From assembly GCA_018646865.1 (NCBI GenBank), contig JABGTW010000060.1, forward strand, positions 1 through 64,000: a stretch of DNA of 64,000 nucleotides, in the 5' to 3' direction. Below are positions 38,128 through 47,352 of the stretch, one piece after another. Numbering within the stretch: position 1 is the first letter of the stretch; the number at the start of each line of letters is the position of its first letter. The notes below the pieces were generated by a model, which saw only the letters and a program-made list of their open reading frames with translations, was not told the origin of the DNA and did not search any database. Origin of the DNA: Cryomorphaceae bacterium (GTDB taxonomy: Bacteria; Bacteroidota; Bacteroidia; Flavobacteriales; Flavobacteriaceae). The position numbers were made by a program, and so were the translations under genes.

Positions 38128-39695
38128 TATAGTTCTTTTATAATATCAAAGCTTTCTAAAATTTTTGACTCTATTTTATCAGCATACCTATCATTATCTC
38201 TATAGACAATAGTAAGTGTTATTGTCTTTTTATCATAGGGTAAAATAACTGATGTAAAATTTGATCTAATCAAATCATTGTTTTTCTCAATATCTAAACT
38301 ACCATAAAATCTTAATCCAATGTCACCAGATTTTATAGAGAATTGATCGTCCTTAACAAGTATGTTTTTAGAACCTAAGTTTTGAAATTGATTTATTAAT
38401 TCATTTTTTAAATTGTCAATATTTGCAGGATTTTCACTTTGAATAATATCTTTAAAATCAAGCGATAGGAAGAAAGAGTCTTCAAAATTTCCCATTTCAA
38501 ATTTATTATTTTCTATGCTATCATTAACCCTAGCAAGAATATTTGGTGTTTTAAGCTCTACTGGAGGAGATCCATATTGGCTTGTATACCAATCCTTTGA
38601 AAGAAGTTGTTTTGTTGGATTTAATAATATTGTGTCTCTTACTGGGTAGTAGCCAAATATTACTATGCATATGATAATTGATGTAGATGTTATTAAGAAT
38701 GAGTATTTCAAAAACATTTTAAGGTTGTCTAATACAGATCTTTCTTCATCCGGCACTTCTTCTTCATCAGGTATTTTATATTTTTCATTATAAATTTTTT
38801 CAGTAGAATCAATAAAATCTTTGATCGTTAAGATGTCAATATTGATGTCATTTTTTGTTGGTAAAGACTTAGCAAATTTTATTAAGTCAGATTTTGTGAA
38901 AAGGCTCTCTAGTTCATTGATCTGTTTTAATTCAAAATCATAGTTTCCACTGTCTTTAAGCATATTTATTCTTACAATAAGCTCTCTTGATGTACTTTCC
39001 ATTGCTGGAATTTTAACTTGAGATTCTAAATAATCTCTAAATATATCAATCAGAATAGTATAGTATTCTTTAAATTCAATTTGAGAATTAGGAGCTAAAT
39101 TATCTAAATCACCCAATTTATCAATAGCAATTTGATAAAGTGATTTCATCTCATCTAAAGAGCTTTTCTTTTTATTAAATAATCGAAATCTGAGAATTAT
39201 ATAGATGAGAGTTAAAATCAAAAATCCAATAATTAAACTATTAATTAATTTTTGATAATTTCTCTTAACAGGAATTATGGGTTTTATATCAAATAAATTT
39301 TGTTTGATGGTATCTACTTCAACGTCATTTATTATAACCCGTAATGAATCACTAAATTTTATAGATTGATTGAAATATATTTTTTGAGGAGGAATCCAAT
39401 ACTCTCCAGGTTCAAAATTAATTAATGAATACTTCTTAGAAATATTTGAGGATTCAATGACTGTATCTGAGGGATAAGATTTTAAAACCTCAAAAGGTAT
39501 GAAATTTGGATTTTCATCAAAACGTATATTGTATTTATTTTTTGAATAAATATCAATGTTAAATTTAATTTCTTGTCCAATTTTGACCTGAATAGTATCA
39601 ATTGAACTTGAAATATCAATATTTGAATCAAAATTAGCTGATTGACTCATTAAAAAGGTCATAGACAAAATCCAAAGAAATATTATTTTCTTCAT
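38127..39695 (-). CDS. Bat-operon membrane protein, uncharacterised
   Basis: Signal peptide and TM segments; lies between DUF58 and batA as usual in Bacteroidota. Confidence 0.7.
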   Translation of the reverse strand: MKKIIFLWILSMTFLMSQSANFDSNIDISSSIDTIQVKIGQEIKFNIDIYSKNKYNIRFDENPNFIPFEVLKSYPSDTVIESSNISKKYSLINFEPGEYWIPPQKIYFNQSIKFSDSLRVIINDVEVDTIKQNLFDIKPIIPVKRNYQKLINSLIIGFLILTLIYIILRFRLFNKKKSSLDEMKSLYQIAIDKLGDLDNLAPNSQIEFKEYYTILIDIFRDYLESQVKIPAMESTSRELIVRINMLKDSGNYDFELKQINELESLFTKSDLIKFAKSLPTKNDINIDILTIKDFIDSTEKIYNEKYKIPDEEEVPDEERSVLDNLKMFLKYSFLITSTSIIICIVIFGYYPVRDTILLNPTKQLLSKDWYTSQYGSPPVELKTPNILARVNDSIENNKFEMGNFEDSFFLSLDFKDIIQSENPANIDNLKNELINQFQNLGSKNILVKDDQFSIKSGDIGLRFYGSLDIEKNNDLIRSNFTSVILPYDKKTITLTIVYRDNDRYADKIESKILESFDIIKEL

Positions 39696-40561
39696 TAAGC
39701 TCTTTGTTTAAAATAACCTAAGAGTTTCTTTACATAACTTTCATCTACCATACAATTAATCACACCTGCTCCATTTTTATTAAATAAACTTTTAAACTTT
39801 TTTATTGATGAATTATAATTTGATAAATAATTTTCTCTAATTTTTTTGGAAGATGTATCAACCCAAACTAATTCATTTGTCTCAGCGTCTATCATTGGAA
39901 CAAAACCTAGTTTAGGAATAACAGTTTCCATTTGATCAAAAATTCTAATTCCTGTTAAATCAAACTTTTTGGCTGCTAATTTTAAAGATTTATCATACTC
40001 ACTGTCTATAAAATCAGATAAAACAAAAACTATAGCTTTTTTTTGAATAACACTTAATAAAAACTTAAGAGATGAATCAATACTTGTTTTGGAACTTTTT
40101 GGTTTAAATTCAAGAAGTTCTCTAATGATTCTTAAAATATGTCTTTTCCCCTTATTTGGTGGAATAAATAATTCAACAGTATCAGTAAATAATATTGCGC
40201 CTACTTTATCATTATTTTTAAGAGCAGAAAATGCAAGAGTTGCTGCAATTTCAGTGACAATTTCTTTTTTTAATTTATTTCTTGTTGCAAAGTTTTTTGA
40301 GCCACTTACATCAATTAGTAACATTAATGTTAATTCCCTTTCTTCTTCAAAAATTTTTATAAAAGGTTCATTATATCTTGCCGTAACATTCCAATCAATT
40401 GACCTTATATCGTCTCCATATTCATATTTCCTTACTTCACTGAAAGTCATACCTCTACCCTTAAAGGTGCTTAAGTATTCTCCTCCAAATAGGTTATCAC
40501 TTAGCCTTCTACTTTTTATTTCAACTTGTCTTACTTTCTTGAGTAATTCTTTAGAATCCAT
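39695..40561 (-). CDS. DUF58 domain protein
   Basis: GRGMTFSEVRKYEYGDDIRSIDWNVTAR motif. Confidence 0.93.
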   Translation of the reverse strand: MDSKELLKKVRQVEIKSRRLSDNLFGGEYLSTFKGRGMTFSEVRKYEYGDDIRSIDWNVTARYNEPFIKIFEEERELTLMLLIDVSGSKNFATRNKLKKEIVTEIAATLAFSALKNNDKVGAILFTDTVELFIPPNKGKRHILRIIRELLEFKPKSSKTSIDSSLKFLLSVIQKKAIVFVLSDFIDSEYDKSLKLAAKKFDLTGIRIFDQMETVIPKLGFVPMIDAETNELVWVDTSSKKIRENYLSNYNSSIKKFKSLFNKNGAGVINCMVDESYVKKLLGYFKQRA

Positions 40562-40564
40562 TAA

Positions 40565-41569
40565 TTATGGTACTTCAACAGTATTTACAATTTGTTTAAT
40601 TATATCTTCAGTAGACACATTCTCAGCCTCAGCTTCGTATGTCAACCCTATTCTATGTCTTAATACATCAGTGACAACTTCTCTTACATCTTCAGGTATT
40701 ACAAAACCTCTATGTTTAATAAAAGCATAACATTTTGAAGCTAATGCAAGATTTATACTTCCACGAGGAGATGCACCAAATGAAATAAGTGGAGATAGAT
40801 TTTTAAGATTATATTTTTCAGGATATCTAGTACAAAAAATTAAATCAAGAATATATTTTTCAATTTTTTCATCCATGTATACATCGTTAACAATTCCTTG
40901 TGCAGTGGTAATTTGTTTTGTTGTAACAACTGGTTTAATTTTTTCTTGCGAAGAAGAAAGGTTCATGTTTATAATCTTTTGCTCTTCTTCAAGTTTAGGA
41001 TAATCAACTACAACTTTAAGCATAAATCTATCTACTTGAGCTTCAGGTAAAGGATAAGTCCCCTCTTGTTCCACAGGGTTCTGAGTTGCCATTACAAGAA
41101 AAGGATCAGATAATTTAAAAGTTTTATCTCCAATTGTGACTTGTTTCTCTTGCATTGCTTCAAGTAATGCTGATTGGACTTTTGCTGGAGCTCGATTAAT
41201 TTCGTCTGCTAAAACAAAATTAGCAAATACTGGCCCTTGTCTTATGGAGAAGTTACCTTCTTTCATATTATAGATCATTGTACCTACTACGTCAGCAGGA
41301 AGTAGATCGGGAGTAAATTGAATTCTACTAAATGATCCTTTAACCGCACTGCTTAGACTATTTATAGCAAGTGTTTTTGCAAGACCAGGTACTCCCTCAA
41401 GTAAAATATGACCTTTACCCAGAAGACCAATCATTAATCTTTCGATCATTTTCTTTTGACCTATAATCTTTTTATTTATTTCCAGTGAAAGAAGATCTAC
41501 AAAAGCGCTTTCTTGCTTTATTAATTCATCTTTCTTATTTAAATCTACATTAGTTTTGTTATCATTCAT
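40565..41569 (-). CDS. MoxR-family AAA+ ATPase
   Basis: LLEGVPGLAKT Walker A; ADEINRAPAKVQSALLEAMQEKQVTIG. Confidence 0.95.
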   Translation of the reverse strand: MNDNKTNVDLNKKDELIKQESAFVDLLSLEINKKIIGQKKMIERLMIGLLGKGHILLEGVPGLAKTLAINSLSSAVKGSFSRIQFTPDLLPADVVGTMIYNMKEGNFSIRQGPVFANFVLADEINRAPAKVQSALLEAMQEKQVTIGDKTFKLSDPFLVMATQNPVEQEGTYPLPEAQVDRFMLKVVVDYPKLEEEQKIINMNLSSSQEKIKPVVTTKQITTAQGIVNDVYMDEKIEKYILDLIFCTRYPEKYNLKNLSPLISFGASPRGSINLALASKCYAFIKHRGFVIPEDVREVVTDVLRHRIGLTYEAEAENVSTEDIIKQIVNTVEVP

Positions 41570-41655
41570 ATTTACTGAATTTATTTATTCAAATTTCAAA
41601 ATTTATTAGTAAAATCCTTGTTAATAATTGGTTAAATTGAAAATTAACAAAAAAC

Positions 41656-42855
41656 TCACTTAGAAAAATATTCGGGGTATAAATAATCGTTCTTAGGGTA
41701 ATGACTCATGTCAACATTTTTAACTATTTCATAAATCTCCTTTCTAAGATTATCAAAGTTAATTTTATTTTTTGCAGATATGAATAATGCCTTACCATTT
41801 GTTTTATTCATCCATGTGTTTCTCCACTGCATTAATGAGTAATGGCTATTATTTTTAGAATAAGAATCATTAAAATCTACCTGAGTATAATTATCAATTT
41901 TATTAAAAACCATAAGGCTATACTTATTATGACAATTAATTTCACTGAGTATTTTATTTACTGAAGTTATGTGATCTTCAAAACTTGGATGAGATATATC
42001 TACAATGTGAAGAAGAATGTCTGCATCTTTAACTTCTTCAAGAGTGCCTTTAAATGACTCTATTAATTGTGTTGGTAGTTTTCGAATAAACCCAACTGTA
42101 TCAGTTAAAAGAAACGGTAATGTGTTAATTACTACTTTTCTAACAGTAGTATCAAGAGTGGCAAATAATTTATCTTCAGCAAAAACTTTACTTTTGGATA
42201 ACAAATTCATGATAGTTGATTTTCCAACATTGGTATATCCTACTAGTGCAACTCTAACCAATGAACCTCTGTTACCTCTTTGAACTTTCATTTGTTTATC
42301 AATTGTAGATATTTTCTTTTTTAGTAATGATATTTTATCCCTTACAATTCTTCTATCTGTTTCAATTTCCGTCTCTCCAGGACCTCTCATACCAATTCCC
42401 CCTTTTTGCCTTTCAAGGTGAGTCCAAAGACCTTTTAATCTAGGAAGTAAATATTCATATTGAGCTAATTCAACTTGTGTTTTAGCATAACTTGTTTTTG
42501 CTCTTTGGGCAAAAATATCAAGGATTAAAGCTGTTCTATCTAAAATTTTACACTTCAATAGTTTTTCTATATTAGATTGTTGGGTGGGTGAAAGTTCATC
42601 ATCAAAAATAACAATTGACACATCATTGTTCTTGATATATTTTTGAATTTCCTCAATTTTTCCTTTCCCTATGAAAGTTTTTGGATTGGGAGTATTTATT
42701 TTTTGTTTGAATTTTTTAATCACTTTACCTCCTGCTGTTACAGATAAAAATTCTAACTCTTCTAGAAATTCGTTTAACTTTTCTTCATTTTGTGAATCGT
42801 TTATTATTCCAACAAGGACAGTTTTCTCAAAATTTGACTTTTTCGATTCAATCAT
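41656..42855 (-). CDS. hflX: GTPase HflX
   Basis: GIGMRGPGETEIETDRR; VALVGYTNVGKSTIMN. Confidence 0.95.
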   Translation of the reverse strand: MIESKKSNFEKTVLVGIINDSQNEEKLNEFLEELEFLSVTAGGKVIKKFKQKINTPNPKTFIGKGKIEEIQKYIKNNDVSIVIFDDELSPTQQSNIEKLLKCKILDRTALILDIFAQRAKTSYAKTQVELAQYEYLLPRLKGLWTHLERQKGGIGMRGPGETEIETDRRIVRDKISLLKKKISTIDKQMKVQRGNRGSLVRVALVGYTNVGKSTIMNLLSKSKVFAEDKLFATLDTTVRKVVINTLPFLLTDTVGFIRKLPTQLIESFKGTLEEVKDADILLHIVDISHPSFEDHITSVNKILSEINCHNKYSLMVFNKIDNYTQVDFNDSYSKNNSHYSLMQWRNTWMNKTNGKALFISAKNKINFDNLRKEIYEIVKNVDMSHYPKNDYLYPEYFSK

Positions 42856-43615
42856 TTTTCTTTAGATGATTTCTTAGATTAAATGTCTTTCCATCAAAAA
42901 CACCAAAGGTGAAGTGGGTAATCCAATCACCTAAATTTATATATTTAGATTTTGGTTTTAACTGATGAACAATTGGCAAATGCCTATGACCAAAAACAAA
43001 ATAATCAATATGTTCTTGAGACAATTTCTTTAAACAATATTGAATTAACCACTCTTTATCTTCCCCTTTAAACTCTTTATCTTCATTTCCTGACATAAGC
43101 TTATTGCTTTGTGATAAATATTTTCCAAGTTTTATTCCAATATCTGGATGCAATAACCTAAATAACCAAATAAAAAATGGGTTAGAAAGAACTAATTTCA
43201 TTCTTTTATATCCATAATCTCCAGGACCTAAACCATCACCATGACCAATTAAAAATGATTTGGAATTAAAAATAAATAACTCAGGTGATTTAAATACTTT
43301 AATATTTAGTTCACTTTCAAAATAATCTGTCATCCAGTAGTCATGATTACCAATAAAAAAATAAATTTTTATTCCTGAATCAGATAATTCCGCAAGCTTT
43401 CCTAAAACTCTTGTAAATCCTCTTGGAACAACTTCCTTATATTCAAACCAAAAATCAAATAGATCTCCTAGTAGAAAGATTATATCAGCATCATGTTTAA
43501 TAGATTCTAACCATGAAACAAATATTTTTTCTCTTTCATGGCTATCCTTTGTTGTGGGAGAACCAAGATGGTTATCAGAGCTGAAGTATATTTTCTTATC
43601 TTTTGGTATTTCCAT
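42848..43615 (-). CDS. lpxH: UDP-2,3-diacylglucosamine diphosphatase-like metallophosphatase
   Basis: SDNHLG; LLGDLFDFW; FIGNHDYWM; FGHRHLP. Confidence 0.88.
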   Translation of the reverse strand: MEIPKDKKIYFSSDNHLGSPTTKDSHEREKIFVSWLESIKHDADIIFLLGDLFDFWFEYKEVVPRGFTRVLGKLAELSDSGIKIYFFIGNHDYWMTDYFESELNIKVFKSPELFIFNSKSFLIGHGDGLGPGDYGYKRMKLVLSNPFFIWLFRLLHPDIGIKLGKYLSQSNKLMSGNEDKEFKGEDKEWLIQYCLKKLSQEHIDYFVFGHRHLPIVHQLKPKSKYINLGDWITHFTFGVFDGKTFNLRNHLKKND

Positions 43616-43620
43616 AAATT

Positions 43621-44760
43621 TTATCCTATAGCTTGATTTAAATCATCAATTAAGTCATCTACATCTTCAACACCAACACTTAATCTTAATAATGATTCAA
43701 CTAATCCTGATTTCTTCCTCTCTTCTGGAGGTATTGAAGCGTGAGTCATACTAGCTGGATGACAACATAAACTTTCAACTCCTCCTAATGATTCAGCTAA
43801 TGTGAATAATTTAAGATTTTCTGCAATTTTTTTTGAAGTTTCAAAGTTATCATTAACAGGAATAAACGAAACCATTCCTCCAAAAGCATCCATTTGGCTT
43901 TTTGCAATTTTATAGTTTTTATGATCCTTTAGGCCTGCCCAATATACTTTTGAAATTTTTTTATGATCTTTTAAATACATTGCTATTCTTTCTGCATTTT
44001 CAGAATGTCTTTGCATTCTTAAATGAAGAGTTTTAATTCCTCTTAATGTAAGAAAACAATCCATTGGACCTGGAGTTGCACCAGAAGCATTTTGAATAAA
44101 GGATAATTTTTCATGAAGAATTGAATCATTAACAACTACAGCTCCAATTACAACATCACTATGACCAGCGATATATTTTGTTGCTGAATGCATGACAATA
44201 TCTGCTCCTAAATCTAAAGGTCTTTGAATATAAGGTGTGGCAAATGTATTGTCTACGCACAGTAAAATATTATTATTTTTTGCTAGAGTTGACATTGATT
44301 TAATATCAACCACATTCATCATTGGATTTGTAGGAGTTTCAGCCCAAATTAATTTAGTATTTGAGTTTATTTTTTCCTCAACTGATTTTATATCTTCCAT
44401 ATTTACAAAATGGAATTTCAAATGATATTTCTCAAATATTGTTTTAAACAATCTGTAACTTCCACCATATAAATCATTAGTAGATATTATCTCATCACCT
44501 GGACCTAATGTTTTTATAATCGCATCAATTGCTGCTAACCCTGATGCAAAGGCAAGCCCATGATTTCCATTTTCTAATGATGCAATAGATCTTTCAAAGT
44601 TTGTTCTTGTTGGATTGTGTGTCCTGCTATACTCATATCCTTTGTGTTTCCCTGGAGAAGTTTGAGCATATGTGGACGTTTGATATATCGGAGTCATAAC
44701 AGAACCATATGCTGGATCTAGAATTTGACCACCGTGAATTGTTCTTGTATTAAACTTCAT
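43621..44760 (-). CDS. Cys/Met metabolism PLP enzyme (cystathionine gamma-synthase or beta/gamma-lyase)
   Basis: TRTIHGGQILDPAYGSVMTPIYQTSTY; SATKYIAGHSDVVIG PLP Lys; start moved to 44760. Confidence 0.93.
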   Translation of the reverse strand: MKFNTRTIHGGQILDPAYGSVMTPIYQTSTYAQTSPGKHKGYEYSRTHNPTRTNFERSIASLENGNHGLAFASGLAAIDAIIKTLGPGDEIISTNDLYGGSYRLFKTIFEKYHLKFHFVNMEDIKSVEEKINSNTKLIWAETPTNPMMNVVDIKSMSTLAKNNNILLCVDNTFATPYIQRPLDLGADIVMHSATKYIAGHSDVVIGAVVVNDSILHEKLSFIQNASGATPGPMDCFLTLRGIKTLHLRMQRHSENAERIAMYLKDHKKISKVYWAGLKDHKNYKIAKSQMDAFGGMVSFIPVNDNFETSKKIAENLKLFTLAESLGGVESLCCHPASMTHASIPPEERKKSGLVESLLRLSVGVEDVDDLIDDLNQAIG

Positions 44761-44849
44761 TTTTTTCTTCATAATAACAAAGATAAAGATATTCGAAATT
44801 AGGTGTAAGATTCTATTAAAATGATTTTCTTTGTTCCTTAAAATTAAGG

Positions 44850-45740
44850 ATGAGTAAAAGATATTTAGCATTAATAGCCGCTTTTTTAGCTACTAGCATA
44901 TATGGCATTAATCATACTCTAGCAAAAGAAATTATGCCTATTTATATTGGGTCATCCGGATTTATAATGTTAAGATTATTAGGTGCGACTTTAATTTTTT
45001 GGCTGATTAGCTTATTTACACCCTATGAGAAAATTGAAAAAAGAGATTTTTTAAAAATAATATTTGCTGCAGTATTAGGAATGTGTATAAATATGCTTGC
45101 TTTTTTTAGAGGTCTTGAATTATCTACACCAATTAATAGCGGTGTTATAATTACTTTGTCACCTATCTTAGTGTTAATATTATCCTACTTTTTTTTAAAG
45201 GAGAAGGTAACTCTTAAAAAGATACTTGGAATTATAATTGGATTTTCAGGTGCAATTTTTTTAATACTTAATACAAGTAAAACTGGGATGAATGCTCCAA
45301 ATATTCCACTTGGAAATTCATTTTTTTTACTAAATGCATCAGCTTATGCAGGCTATCTAATTGTAGTTAAACCTTTGACTAGTAAGTATAATATTTTCAC
45401 TATAATGAAATGGCTGTTTTTAATTGGATTAATTTTATCTGCACCTATAACTTATAACCAGTTTGTTGAGGTTAATTGGCTTGAACTTCCATGGTTTGCT
45501 ATATGGAGAATGGCGTATGTTGTAATTGGAACAACATTCTTGACATATTTATTTAATATATATGCTTTAAAAACTTTATCACCAACTACAGTAGGTTCAT
45601 TTATTTATCTTCAGCCTATTATAACAATTGTATTTGCATTAATTACAGCAAATGACACTTTAGATTCTATTAAATTACTCTCTTGCTTGATTATATTTAT
45701 AGGTGTATATCTAGTTTCTGTAAAAAATAGAAATAACTAA
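44850..45740 (+). CDS. EamA/DMT family transporter
   Basis: About 10 TM helices; two EamA repeats. Confidence 0.88.
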   Translation: MSKRYLALIAAFLATSIYGINHTLAKEIMPIYIGSSGFIMLRLLGATLIFWLISLFTPYEKIEKRDFLKIIFAAVLGMCINMLAFFRGLELSTPINSGVIITLSPILVLILSYFFLKEKVTLKKILGIIIGFSGAIFLILNTSKTGMNAPNIPLGNSFFLLNASAYAGYLIVVKPLTSKYNIFTIMKWLFLIGLILSAPITYNQFVEVNWLELPWFAIWRMAYVVIGTTFLTYLFNIYALKTLSPTTVGSFIYLQPIITIVFALITANDTLDSIKLLSCLIIFIGVYLVSVKNRNN

Positions 45741-45820
45741 TTATTTGATAATAAATAATCATCGATAATCATAGTGAATTTAAATTTTCTGTAATAAATT
45801 TGATAATAAATATTAAGTAT

Positions 45821-46318
45821 ATGAAAATTAAACTCATACTAGCATTATCATTATTTGTTTTCTCTTGTAATAATATAAATAACTCAAAGGAAGAATTTCA
45901 ATATGAAAGAGTTAAAGAGGATAAGACAGTTGTTCAAAACAATTCAGTTTCAAACATTATCACTCTTAACTCAAACGATCAAATGAAGTTTGACAAAAAG
46001 GTTATTAAGGTAAACTCCAATCAGAAAGTAACACTTACACTAAACCACACTGGAAGATTTCCTGTAAGTTCAATGGGCCATAATTTTGTTCTACTAAAAA
46101 AAGATATAGATATAAATGAATATGCTCTAAGTGCAGCAGGTGCAAGAAACTCAGAATATATTCCTGAGGGAGATAATGAGTTAGCTTATACAAAAATGTT
46201 AGGTGGAGGGGAATCTGATACTATAACTTTTGATTCTCCTGAGCCTGGAACCTATGTTTTCATATGCTCATTTCCAGGTCACTATCAACTTATGATGGGT
46301 GAATTTATTGTAAAATAA
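45821..46318 (+). CDS. Azurin-like type I copper lipoprotein
   Basis: GHNFVLL and CSFPGHYQLMMG copper ligands; lipobox LFVFSC; start moved to 45821. Confidence 0.92.
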   Translation: MKIKLILALSLFVFSCNNINNSKEEFQYERVKEDKTVVQNNSVSNIITLNSNDQMKFDKKVIKVNSNQKVTLTLNHTGRFPVSSMGHNFVLLKKDIDINEYALSAAGARNSEYIPEGDNELAYTKMLGGGESDTITFDSPEPGTYVFICSFPGHYQLMMGEFIVK

Positions 46319-46403
46319 AAAGAAGCCAACAAAGTATAAGTGGGATTACAACGGCCCATATACCAGACCATTAAAAGCAAAAATGATTTACTAACTTAGT
46401 TGG

Positions 46404-46808
46404 ATGAAAAAAATTTTAATTTCACTTTTCTTCATTCTTATTGGGTGCAACTCTCAATCAAAAAATTCTAATACAAATAATAAAGGCATAGGTCCAGTTA
46501 GTGAAGTAATATTTGATGAACAAATAAATCAAAATCAAGCTAAGTCTGGTGAAAAAATGTTTAATCAACTTTGCTCCTCTTGTCATATGATTAATGAGGA
46601 ATCTTTAGGACCTGCAATTAAAGGAGTAATTAATAGGCGTTCCCCTGAGTGGATAATGAATATGATTCTCAATCCAACTGAGATGCTTCAAAAAGATCCG
46701 ATAGCAAAAAAACTGTTGACAAAATATAATAATGAGTATATGTATAATCAGAATTTAATTGAAGAAGAAGCAAGAGAAATTATTGAATATTTTAGAACGC
46801 TAGATTAA
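46404..46808 (+). CDS. Class I cytochrome c lipoprotein
   Basis: CSSCH heme site; distal Met region; lipobox LIGC. Confidence 0.92.
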   Translation: MKKILISLFFILIGCNSQSKNSNTNNKGIGPVSEVIFDEQINQNQAKSGEKMFNQLCSSCHMINEESLGPAIKGVINRRSPEWIMNMILNPTEMLQKDPIAKKLLTKYNNEYMYNQNLIEEEAREIIEYFRTLD

Positions 46809-47350
46809 ACATCTACATTACCATCATAATATCCTGGAATTGGAACATAACCAAGTTTATTTGTCATTACATATTCTGTTAATCTATATGATCTAACTGC
46901 CATTTGCCTAAACAAACCACATAGTTGAGAATAATTTTTATTGTTAGATTCAGTGAAATTATTTGAATCTAAATGATTTGTTAGATATTTCTCCAACATC
47001 ACATCATCAATTTCATGTATAGATTTTTGATTTTCATTACTTAATATCACATTTATAAATTCCTCTATTTCTTGATTCAACTCCGACTTATCATTTGATG
47101 GAGTGTTTTTAAAAATATATGCGTCTACAAATTTTGATAACTTTAATGATATAGCTCCAGGAGTATCAGTTTCTGGGATAATAATTTCAAACATTCTATC
47201 GACAAAACTTATTTGCTTTGATGAGAAAAAATCAGGAGACCAATCAAGTTCATTAGATTGACAGGATTGAAGAATAGATAGAATGCTCGTTGAAAAGGTT
47301 ATTGATCCAAATGAAATTCCAATATTTTTTAATGCTTTTCTTCTATTCAT
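46805..47350 (-). CDS. Gluconate 2-dehydrogenase subunit 3 family protein
   Basis: MNRRKALKNIGISFGS Tat-like signal with lipobox LQSC; adjacent to GMC oxidoreductase. Confidence 0.88.
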   Translation of the reverse strand: MNRRKALKNIGISFGSITFSTSILSILQSCQSNELDWSPDFFSSKQISFVDRMFEIIIPETDTPGAISLKLSKFVDAYIFKNTPSNDKSELNQEIEEFINVILSNENQKSIHEIDDVMLEKYLTNHLDSNNFTESNNKNYSQLCGLFRQMAVRSYRLTEYVMTNKLGYVPIPGYYDGNVDV

Positions 47351-47352
47351 AA

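Noticed and set aside
40089-40730. 213-aa plus-strand ORF antisense to DUF58 and MoxR
   Set aside because: Both strands open because of AT-rich codon usage; the minus strand has strong family motifs and the plus frame has no recognisable domain
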